A stretch of 44,779 nt of DNA from positions 160 to 44,938 of the forward strand of contig CAJTUR010000010.1 of assembly GCA_910579535.1 (NCBI GenBank), given 5' to 3'. The notes beneath the pieces were generated by a model that ran no database searches, had not been told where the DNA came from, and saw nothing but the letters and a program-made list of their open reading frames with translations. Made by a program: the position numbers and the translations under genes. The DNA comes from an uncultured Bacilli bacterium. GTDB taxonomy: Bacteria > Bacillota_I > Bacilli_A > RF39 > UBA660. Positions 8,348 through 15,484 of this stretch are shown in pieces (positions within the stretch are counted from its first letter, which is position 1; each line of letters begins with the position of its first letter).

Positions 8348-8370
8348 GTCCACGCGGGATACTTAGACAC
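8335..8370 (-). ncRNA. AbiF-associated small RNA, convergent downstream copy
   Basis: Read on the minus strand, GTG, then TCTAAGT (8361-8367), an 11-base loop ATCCCGCGTGG and ACTTAGA (8343-8349), then ACTTTTTT, reproduces the upstream RNA without gaps. The loop differs at one base, and three of seven stem pairs are changed in a compensatory way. It overlaps the 3' end of abiF, so it would be antisense to the end of the mRNA. A TATAAA at 8377-8382 could be its -10 box, but I see no good -35, so transcription is less certain than for the upstream copy. No gene lies between here and 8487. Confidence 0.6.
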
Positions 8371-8486
8371 TATCATTTTATATTATGAATAAATTCCAAA
8401 AAATAATACATAAAAAGATTACTTTATTATACAAATGTTAAATATAGAAAATTTTATAATAAAAAAAATAAAGAAAGAGAAAAAAT

Positions 8487-8714
8487 ATGAACACAACAAA
8501 TAAAGAATACAAAAAATGTTTTGTAAAAGATGGTATTGCTATGACGGCAGAAGAATGTTTTAAAAAATATCCAGATTTAATAAAAAATTTTTATAAAACA
8601 ATGGTAGAAATAATTGCAGAACGAGAAAATATTATTATCACATATAATTTATACAATAAAAATTCTGTTAATACACTTACTTTAATAGATGAAAATGTAA
8701 CTGTTGGAAAATAA
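8487..8714 (+). CDS. Hypothetical protein (75 aa)
   Basis: I do not recognise this small soluble protein. It has two Cys residues in its first 25 positions and a helical middle. The ribosome binding site is weak (AGAAAGAG). It sits between abiF and the Xis-like remnants on the same strand and is probably part of the integrated element. Confidence 0.5.
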   Translation: MNTTNKEYKKCFVKDGIAMTAEECFKKYPDLIKNFYKTMVEIIAERENIIITYNLYNKNSVNTLTLIDENVTVGK

Positions 8715-8745
8715 AATATAAAATTCATTTGAAAAGAGGAAACTT

Positions 8746-8956
8746 ATGAAATATTACAATTTTGAAGATATAATAGAACTAACTGGTTGTAGCCAGAGTA
8801 AAGCTTATGAAATAATTAAAAAACTAAAAACAATATAAAAAGAAATACCCCGAGTCAATTTCTATACGAGGAAAAGTTCCCAAATGATATTTTAATGAAG
8901 CAATGGGATTAAATAATGATGTAAAGGAAAACCAAGAACATGAAAATAACAGATGA
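8746..8956 (+). pseudogene. Broken small HTH protein of the element
   Basis: A good site AGAGGA precedes ATG at 8746. The first 30 codons (MKYYNFEDIIELTGCSQSKA...) look like the short helix-turn-helix proteins found beside integrases. A TAA follows at 8836-8838. Further on, a different frame reads 'IRGKVPK', a TGA, then 'YFNEAMGL', which matches the usual C-terminal end of such proteins with the Trp codon turned into a stop. The gene thus carries an early stop, a frameshift and a second stop. Confidence 0.6.
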
Positions 8957-9169
8957 AGAAATTCTAAAATATGATAATGTTCCTGTATCAATAGCAGCAA
9001 AATACTTAGGTGTTGGACAAATGTATATAAGAATTGGACTTCGAAGAAATAATGGAGTTATCATGTTAGACCAGGATTACTAGTTTCTTACAAAACTGGA
9101 AAAGATATGTTAAAACCACTTATTGAAAATTTAAAAGGTGTAGTTGAAGACATTTTAGATAATCAATAA
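8940..9169 (+). pseudogene. Broken excisionase-like DNA-binding protein
   Basis: Reading begins 'MKITDEEILKYDNVPVSIAA' and continues 'KYLGVGQMYIRIGLRRNNG', the MerR/Xis-like helix-turn-helix typical of small element-encoded proteins ('VPVSVAAKYLG..Q.IRIGL'). After about codon 40 the frame is lost. Another frame supplies 'VRPGLLVSYKTGKDM' and ends at 9169. One frameshift near 9060-9075 therefore splits the gene. Confidence 0.6.
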
Positions 9170-9277
9170 ATCAAAATTAAAAGGAAAATAATGATAAAAT
9201 ATTAAATACAAAATAAATAGCAAAAATGAAAGACTTGCTCTAAGTCCAACACATCATAAAACACAAATAAAAAAATA

Positions 9278-9297
9278 CCTACTGCTGTAACAGTAGG
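9278..9297 (+). promoter_or_regulatory. Perfect hairpin upstream of the integrase
   Basis: CCTACTG (9278-9284) and CAGTAGG (9291-9297) pair perfectly around CTGTAA. No T-run follows, so it is not an intrinsic terminator. The stretch 9170-9417 holds no gene, only this hairpin and the inverted repeat next to it. Confidence 0.55.
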
Positions 9298-9302
9298 CAC
9301 AC

Positions 9303-9369
9303 GGAGTATAGAACCCCATTAAGAAAAAATAAAATATCCGACAAGATAGAATTACTTTTTCTATACTCC
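9303..9369. repeat. 11-bp inverted repeat before the integrase
   Basis: GGAGTATAGAA (9303-9313) and TTCTATACTCC (9359-9369) are perfect inverted copies 45 bases apart, ending about 50 bases before the integrase start. They could be recombination-directionality sites or a leader-RNA stem. Confidence 0.55.
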
Positions 9370-9417
9370 AATTATAACAAAATCAAAAAATAAAGTAAAG
9401 AATTGGAGCGACTAATT

Positions 9418-10697
9418 ATGTCAGTAATACAAATAAAGAAATATAAAACTATAAAAGATGAAAACGGAAATAAAATACAAATCGCGAAAACTAAAGACGA
9501 ATGGAACAAAGAAACAAGAGGCGGAACTATGACTTGGTACTTTGCTACTAGATATATTTTAAATAATAAAAATAAATTATATAAATCTAAACTATTTGCT
9601 CTAAAACGTGAAGATGAAGAGCAAGAACGAATATTTTTAAATGACCCTATAAATACATTAAAACGCATAGTATACGTGCTAAAATACAAATAAATGAGGT
9701 TATAGATGATAAAACTGATAAGATATTGAATGAATACTTTTACGACTTTCTTGAATATCATATTGATTTTGTTAAACAAGGTACCATTTATGCATATAAA
9801 AAAGCATGGAATAGCCATATTGTTGACACATTTGGAAATATCATTCCACAAGACATAGCTTTAAAACTCACTCAAATGTGGCATGAAAGAATGAACAAGA
9901 AGTTGAATACTAGAACAGGTGCTCCCTACTCTATTCAAACCAAAAATAAAGCACATAGTTGTTTAACAGAATTTATGCAATATTTATTTAAAAATGGATT
10001 AATTGAACTTAACTATTCACAAGTAATCGGAAATTTTAAAAATCCAAATGAGAATAAGAATCAAGTAAAAAAAATAAGATTTCAAACTGAAGAACAATTT
10101 AACTTATTTATGAGCGTAGTTGATGACCTTTTTGGTACAAATTATTTAACTTTCTTTCTGGCATGGACCGCGTATGGGAGAACAAAGAGCTATAAGAATT
10201 GAAGATGTATTTTTAAAAAGTGATTCAATAACATTTGATAAAACCTTCTCTAAAAATAAAGATGGCGGAGAAACAATCGATCCTATCAAAAATGGGAAAA
10301 TAAGAAAAATTTATTAGCAAAGCAAAGTAAGCATTATGTTGAAGAACTGATCAGCTTTTATAAACAAATGGATGGTTATAATGGTAAATGTTTTTTATTT
10401 GGTGGACCATATAATACTTATAAAAATCGAATAGAAGATAAGTTAAGATATTATTATGATAAATTAGAAGAAAAATATCCCAATATAGAAATCAATCGTT
10501 TAACACATCATGAATTTGGTAGACATTCGCATGCTTCTTATTTATTAGAAGAAGGATTAAAAAAAGGTTTACCACTAGAAGAAATATATAGTATTATTGC
10601 TCAGCGTTTAGGCGACACAATTGAAGTTATAAAAAGAACTTACGCACATCTTTATGAAACAGAAAGTAATGATAAAGCAAAAAATATTTTAAATTGA
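9418..10697 (+). pseudogene. int: Tyrosine integrase broken by frameshifts
   Basis: Four consecutive segments in alternating frames together give one tyrosine recombinase. The first (from ATG 9418 behind GGAG, to about 9660) is an arm-binding domain with the 'MTWYFATRY' stretch. The second (about 9670-10170) is the core-binding domain ('YAYKKAWNSHIVDTFG'). The third begins near 10174 with 'GEQRAIRIEDV' and stops at 10315. The fourth (about 10310-10697) carries 'HHEFGRHSHASYLLEEG' (His-x-x-Arg box) and 'IKRTYAHLY' (nucleophile Tyr). At least three frameshifts separate them, one at the first catalytic Arg. It cannot be functional. It belongs to the element that entered next to tRNA-Ala. Confidence 0.88.
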
Positions 10698-10732
10698 AAG
10701 GAAAAATGTTACGTAAAAGTAAATATTGCATT

Positions 10733-10753
10733 AAAAAAACCAGTATTTACTGG
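10733..10753 (-). terminator. Terminator of tRNA-Ala
   Basis: On the minus strand CCAGTA-AA-TACTGG is followed by seven Ts (10733-10739), 13 bases after the tRNA CCA end. Confidence 0.85.
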
Positions 10754-10766
10754 GATAAATTCTAAA

Positions 10767-10843
10767 TGGTGGAGAATAAGGGATTCGAACCCTTGACCCC
10801 CACGGTGCAAACGTGGTGCTCTAGCCAGCTGAGCTAATTCCCC
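10767..10843 (-). tRNA. tRNA-Ala (anticodon UGC)
   Basis: The cloverleaf is complete: acceptor GGGGAAT/ATTCTCC with one G-U pair, D arm GCTC/GAGC, anticodon stem CCACG/CGTGG with loop TTTGCAC (anticodon TGC), T arm AAGGG/CCCTT around TTCGAAT, discriminator A and encoded CCA. A TATAAT box lies at 10855-10860 just upstream. The 3' end points toward the broken integrase, in keeping with use as an attachment site. Confidence 0.97.
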
Positions 10844-10899
10844 ATAAGAACAAGATTATAATATCACATAGGAAATTAATAATCAAGTATTTTTTGGTT

Positions 10900-11100
10900 T
10901 TATTTTTCTTTTAAAGTTATAAGTCCTTTTTCTACTTCCTCTAAAGCTCTTCCTAACTCTCTTTTATTGTAATATTCATTTTCTTTTAATTGATAATGAT
11001 TTTTTTCACTCATTTGTTTACTTCTTATAGAAGCAACATGCACAAGTTTATATTTTGAATCTACAATATTTAAAAGTCGGTCAATAGATGGGTATAACAT
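10900..11100 (-). CDS. rpoZ: RNA polymerase omega subunit (66 aa)
   Basis: The protein begins 'MLYPSIDRLLNIVDSKYKLV', contains 'HVASIRSKQM' and ends 'NKRELGRALEEVEKGLITLK', which together are diagnostic of the omega subunit. Omega helps fold and assemble the beta-prime subunit. Length matches the Bacillus-type protein. AAGGACGTG precedes the ATG. In many Bacillota rpoZ follows gmk, but here it stands alone behind its own promoter. Confidence 0.95.
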   Translation of the reverse strand: MLYPSIDRLLNIVDSKYKLVHVASIRSKQMSEKNHYQLKENEYYNKRELGRALEEVEKGLITLKEK

Positions 11101-11122
11101 AATATCACGTCCTTACAATACT

Positions 11123-11152
11123 ATCATACAAAATATTGTGTAAATTTGACAA
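11123..11152 (-). promoter_or_regulatory. Promoter of rpoZ
   Basis: On the minus strand TTGTCA (11147-11152), an 18-base spacer and TATGAT (11123-11128) with an extended TG motif fit sigma-A. The ribosome binding site follows at once. Confidence 0.65.
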
Positions 11153-11168
11153 CAAAAACGACATTTTT

Positions 11169-13049
11169 TTACATTTTTTTTACAAGTTCTCTTAACGCGT
11201 TTAAAATTTCTACCATGGCCCAGGTATCTTGTTGACAATAAGTAATGAGCGCTTGATATTTTAAATCGTATTCCTCTTTACTCATTTTATTGTAATTGGC
11301 GTATTCTACTATAGCTTCTGTTCCATTTTTCACTACTAAATTAGCATAGCTTAGATTACTAAATACTGGAAGTGTTTTTTTGATAGAAAAAGATCCTGAT
11401 AATTTTTTATTATAATAATTAAATGTTTTACTTCTTTCTTCATCAAAACCTAAATCCATATACATTTTAGAATTGGTATTAACAAGCCAAAGTAGATCAA
11501 ATCCACGATCATAGAGTTTCATTAAATCGTCATGATACTTGGGAAACATTCCAGCGAGCTCTTTTATTCTTCCTTTTTCAAAAGGAACATTTTGAGCAAA
11601 TAACGTGCCTTCATTTGGATTCATATATTTTAACATCAACTTAATCATTTCTTCTCTTTCATCTTCATGAGTTTTAGCAAGAAAGACGACGTTATCTTTG
11701 TATTTATCACACACTCCTGGTTCATTCTCAATATGTAAACTAAATTCGAACGGTGATTGAATGTAAGGCCACTCTCCTCTAAATCGAGGTACAGGACAAG
11801 GCATGGTTTCAAAATCTAAATGATAAATCGGGTATTTTAATTGTTTTAAGCCTATGGCTATTTTCTCTTTATCTACATACTCTTTATCAAATTCCAAACA
11901 TTCTCTTTGAATTCGATGATAGTTTTTTTCAATCCAAGCTTCTGGAATATCTAGCATGTTTATGTACCCTTCGTTTATTAATTCTAATCCTTTTATTTTA
12001 CTTCCATCTTCTTTTTTAAAGCCATGTCCACTATAAATATAATTTAAACTTGAATTTTTGATTGGAATTTTACTTCCACAAATGGGTTTAAAAAATTTAC
12101 AACAACTTTGTTTTTTATTTTCACAAGCGACACTTAAAGGACAAGGCGAAGCATCCAATTCTTCTAAATATCTTTCTAATTTTTCTCGATCTGCGTCCAC
12201 GTATTTTTGAAGCACCTTTGTCACTTCTGTCATATCAAAATAAGTAATCAGTTCGTTTCCATTTTCATCTGGGTTATAAATCATTTTTCCATTTTCTTTT
12301 GTTCCATCGTAAATATAGTCGGCATTTAAAACACCCAAATAATAACGATAATTTATTAATTGTTTTTCGGTATGTGTGCTTAAATGTTCGTGTTCAATGA
12401 TGTATCTTTGAATCGCTAAGTCATAAATGTATTTTCCCAGTTTATAACGATCGAATAATTTTTCGTAATGGGCTTGGTATTTTTCTAAAGGCATTTCTGA
12501 TTCAATATTATAGTCTTTTAGCTCCCCTTTTAAATAGTTGATGTTGTTGATTCGTTCAAAGATTGAAAATTTATCACATTTTTTATGCCCAGCTTTTAAG
12601 TCCATGTATTTTTTACTGGTTGTAGCTTTAACTTCTATAATGTTTACGCTATTTTCACTTTCATTATAAATGTCCACATAACACATGTATTTTATTCCAT
12701 TTAAAGAAAAATCAAAGCACTCTTGGTCTTTGGTTTTTTCAGCATAGACAGATTTGCCCCCAAATGTTTTTTCGCTAATTCTTCCAGCTTCTTCTTCAAC
12801 AATTTTATAATAGTCCATCATGGCTTCTAGTTGACGATTTACAACCTCTACATGATCGATTTCAGCCCCTGTTTCTTCATCTATTTCATACATTGAATCA
12901 ACCATTTCTTCCAATTGGTCTTCTAATTCTTGATTCTTGTACTCCTTATAACTAATGTCGGCCTCTAAGCGGTTGTTTTTAATTTCATCTAAGCTTGCAT
13001 ATCTTCGACATCTTGTAAAATTCATAAAATTGGTTTTAGTTATTGCCAT
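11169..13049 (-). CDS. DUF2779 protein with two nuclease-like domains (626 aa)
   Basis: The N-terminal part has a Cas4-like PD-(D/E)xK signature: D126 in 'YVDIY' and E139-V-K141 in 'NIIEVKATTS', so DNA cleavage is likely. A cysteine cluster around residues 305-325 ('CPLSVAC', 'CCKFFKPIC') could hold a metal or Fe-S centre. The C-terminal DUF2779 part looks like a DEDD exonuclease: 'YHLDFETMPCP' (D411, E413), 'NVPFEKGRI' and 'YCQQDTWAMV' (D608). The family is annotated as unknown in most genomes. A combined nuclease role in DNA or RNA processing is inference. Its ATG lies three bases after the prepilin stop, so translation is probably coupled. Confidence 0.8.
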   Translation of the reverse strand: MAITKTNFMNFTRCRRYASLDEIKNNRLEADISYKEYKNQELEDQLEEMVDSMYEIDEETGAEIDHVEVVNRQLEAMMDYYKIVEEEAGRISEKTFGGKSVYAEKTKDQECFDFSLNGIKYMCYVDIYNESENSVNIIEVKATTSKKYMDLKAGHKKCDKFSIFERINNINYLKGELKDYNIESEMPLEKYQAHYEKLFDRYKLGKYIYDLAIQRYIIEHEHLSTHTEKQLINYRYYLGVLNADYIYDGTKENGKMIYNPDENGNELITYFDMTEVTKVLQKYVDADREKLERYLEELDASPCPLSVACENKKQSCCKFFKPICGSKIPIKNSSLNYIYSGHGFKKEDGSKIKGLELINEGYINMLDIPEAWIEKNYHRIQRECLEFDKEYVDKEKIAIGLKQLKYPIYHLDFETMPCPVPRFRGEWPYIQSPFEFSLHIENEPGVCDKYKDNVVFLAKTHEDEREEMIKLMLKYMNPNEGTLFAQNVPFEKGRIKELAGMFPKYHDDLMKLYDRGFDLLWLVNTNSKMYMDLGFDEERSKTFNYYNKKLSGSFSIKKTLPVFSNLSYANLVVKNGTEAIVEYANYNKMSKEEYDLKYQALITYCQQDTWAMVEILNALRELVKKM

Positions 13050-13052
13050 TTT

Positions 13053-13385
13053 TTACTCTAATATTTCAACTGAAATATTATCCTCTACTGCATTATAACT
13101 TAATTTTATTTTAACATTTGAAAATTTATTTTCTGAATCAATTAAATAATCGTTATCAATTAAATCTTTTCCCGAAATGTATTGATCTTCTATTTTTAAA
13201 CTTTCAATTTGTTTTCTTCCATAAGCCATGGCACTTTTTTTCAAAATCATTTCATCGGTTTGACTACTTGTCTCATTTGGATCTGTAAAAGCAAAACTTG
13301 CTTTGTTAATTACAACGATAGCGATTAATCCCATAACCACTATAACTATCATTAATTCTGGTATTGTATACCCATTTTTCTTCAT
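13053..13385 (-). CDS. Type IV prepilin-like protein (110 aa)
   Basis: A short basic leader MKKNG is followed by 'YTIPELMIVIVVMGLIAIVV', the class III methylation-type pilin signal, with cleavage expected after Gly5 and the conserved Glu at +5 of the mature protein. The remaining 80 residues form a small soluble domain. I take the ATG at 13385, four codons inside the longest frame, because GGTGG precedes it and the leader then has normal length. No pilin peptidase or assembly ATPase is nearby. The following gene is a nuclease-like DUF2779 protein, an unusual partner. Confidence 0.75.
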   Translation of the reverse strand: MKKNGYTIPELMIVIVVMGLIAIVVINKASFAFTDPNETSSQTDEMILKKSAMAYGRKQIESLKIEDQYISGKDLIDNDYLIDSENKFSNVKIKLSYNAVEDNISVEILE

Positions 13386-13433
13386 TATTACCACCATATA
13401 AATTATTATAACACAAAATTAAATTTTAATGAA

Positions 13434-13456
13434 AAAAATCTCACTACGAGATTTTT
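13434..13456 (-). terminator. Terminator after the CotD-like gene
   Basis: AAAAATCTC and GAGATTTTT form a nine-pair stem with a five-base loop that overlaps the stop codon of the coat gene. The symmetric A/T flanks would also work on the plus strand. Confidence 0.8.
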
Positions 13457-13805
13457 AACAGCAATTAGGACCATAGATTTCACTTGATTCGTTTTCTTCA
13501 GAATAACTAAAACAAGGTTTATATGTGTGTCTGTAAACATGATGATTAATCATTTTAGTATGACATGGAATAATATGTGGTACTTCATAATTAATGACAC
13601 GATGACAACATCTTACTTGTGGGCATTCCATTACTGGAGGACACATCATATTTTGAGGCATTCCACAACATGAATTTTGAGGCATGCATCCACAAGATTC
13701 CATTCCCATATTCATTCCAGAACTCATATTTATATTCATTTCATTGATATTCATATCTGTTGCTTCTGGAAAATTCGCTGTATCCATACAACGGTTAAAA
13801 TTCAT
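13455..13805 (-). CDS. CotD-like spore coat protein (116 aa)
   Basis: This is a Met-, Asn- and Cys-rich protein with twelve cysteines. The first half is low-complexity ('MNINEMNINMSSGMNMGMES'), then come 'CGCMPQNSCCGMPQN' and a C-terminal part with 'CCHRVINYEVPHIIPCHTKM' and 'NHHVYRHTYKP'. The pattern of repeated His and 'VPHI.P.HT...NH' resembles CotD of Bacillus, an inner spore coat protein. A GGAAATGG site precedes the ATG. If correct, the lineage sporulates or recently did. An alternative is a metal-binding protein of unrelated origin. Confidence 0.7.
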   Translation of the reverse strand: MNFNRCMDTANFPEATDMNINEMNINMSSGMNMGMESCGCMPQNSCCGMPQNMMCPPVMECPQVRCCHRVINYEVPHIIPCHTKMINHHVYRHTYKPCFSYSEENESSEIYGPNCC

Positions 13806-13826
13806 AATACCATTTCCTTTCTAATT

Positions 13827-13854
13827 TATTTTATGATAAAAAGAAAATGTTGTT
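13827..13854 (-). promoter_or_regulatory. Possible sporulation-type promoter of the CotD-like gene
   Basis: On the minus strand CATAAAATA (13827-13835) fits the -10 boxes of the mother-cell sigma factors E and K, and AACA lies 15 bases upstream as a candidate SigK -35. Both elements are short, so chance is possible. Confidence 0.3.
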
Positions 13855-13948
13855 TAGGATAGAAAACTAAATCTTTTTTATTTTTTCGTTCTTGTTAAAT
13901 ATTCTTTTGTTAAAAACGTTTTGTAATGATTCTATTAAAAAAACTTTC

Positions 13949-15472
13949 TTAAAAAAGTTCTTCTTCCATTTTTAAATAATTTGCTTCTTTACTTAAACCA
14001 GGCATAGTTAAGATTGAGCCAAAATAAACCGTAATAAAGCCTGCTCCTTTAAAAAGTTTTATATCACTTACGGTCATTGTAAATGCTTTAGGGTAACCTA
14101 ACTTTTTTGCATCATCGGTGATTGAGTACTGGGTTTTAGCAACACAAATGGGCAATTTATCTTTAATTAGTTCTAATTTTTTTCTAGCTTTTTCAGTATA
14201 ATTGATTTGTTGGGCTCCATAATTTTTTTGACAAAATTTATTTATTTTTTCTTCTAAAGTTTCTTCTAATTCATAAGTATACTGGGTTTCTTTTCTTTCT
14301 TTTTCAGCTAAGTTTACAACGATTTTAGCTAGGTCTAATGAGCCTTCACTCCCCTTTAAATAACCTTCACTTACTGAAAATAATAGCTTTCTTTTTAAAA
14401 CATGTTCTTTTACAAATTCAATCTCTTCTTTTTTATCTTCTTCGTGTTTATTTAAAACGACGACTAGATTTTCACAATACTTTTGCATGTTATCAATATG
14501 GTAATCTAGGTTACTGATTCCTTTTTCTAAACTCATTTCTCCATTATAATATAAGCTTTGTAAAGTGGTATTAATTACCACTACTTTTGGAGTTAATTCT
14601 TGATTGGTTCTTGAAACGATATCAAAAAATTTTACTCCTCCCATATCGCTACCAAAACCAGCTTCAACAATGGTAAAAGGAAAGTGATTTAAAGCGTATT
14701 TTAAAGAAATAACACTACACGTTCCATGAGCAATGTTTGCAAAAGGTCCTCCATGAACTAAAGCTAAATTGTTTTCTAATGATTTTACTAAATTTGGTTT
14801 TATTGCTTCTTTTAATAAAAGCATTAGTGCCTTTACACATTTTAAATCTTTTGCTAACACTTCTTTTTTGTCTTTGGTGTACCCCACTAAAATGTTTCCT
14901 ACTCTCTTTTTTAAATCTTGCTCGTTTTTAGCTAGTCCTAAAATAGCCATCATTTCAGATGCGGTGCTGATATTAAAATGCGTTTCTTTTTCGTTTATAG
15001 TTAAATTTCTTAAGCTTCGATCGTTTAAATCCATACATCTTTCATGAGTAATTTCATCAATACCGAGTTCATTTCCTTGAAAGATATGATTGTCAATAAT
15101 GGCACTTAATAAGTTATTGGCCGTGGTAATGGCGTGAATGTCTCCTGTAAAATGTAAATTAATGTCCATTTCTGGCACAATCTTCGCTTTTCCTCCTCCA
15201 CAAGCTCCCCCTTTTATTCCAAAAACTGGTCCTAATGAGGGTTCTCTTAAGGCGACAATGCTTTTGTAATTTAATTTATTTAAGGCATCGTTTAAGCTGA
15301 TGGCTAGCGTTGTTTTTCCTTCTCCGTATTTAGTGGGAGAAGTTGACGTAATTAATATGATGTTGCCTTCCTTGTTTGTAGATTCGTCAGCTAAAATTTT
15401 AGCTTTATCCTCACCATAAAAACTTACATTTTCTAATTTATTTTGATTAATTATTTCTCTTAGGTTAATCAT
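13949..15472 (-). CDS. fhs: Formate-tetrahydrofolate ligase (507 aa)
   Basis: This enzyme makes 10-formyl-tetrahydrofolate from formate, THF and ATP for one-carbon metabolism in the cytoplasm. The ATP-binding loop 'SPTKYGEGKTT', 'ALREPSLGPVFGIKGGACGG', 'MDINLHFTGDIHAITTANN' and 'PLAHG'-equivalent 'LALVHGGPFANIAHG' are all present, as is the C-terminal 'PICVAKTQYSITDD'. At 507 residues it is about 50 shorter than the usual 550-560, apparently through scattered internal deletions and a short C-terminus, with no broken motif. It starts 12 bases after ffh behind AGAGGG and is co-transcribed with it. Confidence 0.95.
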   Translation of the reverse strand: MINLREIINQNKLENVSFYGEDKAKILADESTNKEGNIILITSTSPTKYGEGKTTLAISLNDALNKLNYKSIVALREPSLGPVFGIKGGACGGGKAKIVPEMDINLHFTGDIHAITTANNLLSAIIDNHIFQGNELGIDEITHERCMDLNDRSLRNLTINEKETHFNISTASEMMAILGLAKNEQDLKKRVGNILVGYTKDKKEVLAKDLKCVKALMLLLKEAIKPNLVKSLENNLALVHGGPFANIAHGTCSVISLKYALNHFPFTIVEAGFGSDMGGVKFFDIVSRTNQELTPKVVVINTTLQSLYYNGEMSLEKGISNLDYHIDNMQKYCENLVVVLNKHEEDKKEEIEFVKEHVLKRKLLFSVSEGYLKGSEGSLDLAKIVVNLAEKERKETQYTYELEETLEEKINKFCQKNYGAQQINYTEKARKKLELIKDKLPICVAKTQYSITDDAKKLGYPKAFTMTVSDIKLFKGAGFITVYFGSILTMPGLSKEANYLKMEEELF

Positions 15473-15484
15473 AATCCCTCTTTT

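Larger units (their letters stand above)
6153..10760. mobile_element. Decayed integrative element next to tRNA-Ala
   Basis: This stretch carries a phage/ICE-type immunity regulator, two excisionase or HTH-like remnants, a tyrosine integrase and an AbiF defence gene. Most genes run on the plus strand, against the surrounding host genes. The integrase ends 70 bases from the 3' end of tRNA-Ala, a common integration target. The regulator, the Xis-like genes and the integrase are all broken, so the element is immobile. I found no second copy of the tRNA-Ala 3' end, so the left boundary is uncertain and may have been lost. Confidence 0.6.

Noticed and set aside
7355..8363. Inverted repeats around abiF as ends of an insertion sequence
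   Set aside because: There is no transposase, no flanking target duplication was seen, and the stem changes are compensatory, which favours RNA structure over DNA ends.
9372..9851. Minus-strand open frame opposite the integrase
   Set aside because: The plus-strand segments match an integrase in order. The antisense frame is a hydrophobic mirror without a binding site.
4796..10843. tRNA-Gln and tRNA-Ala as a pair of attachment sites
   Set aside because: The shared sequence is only the universal T-loop region. No longer direct repeat of the tRNA-Ala 3' end was found on the left.
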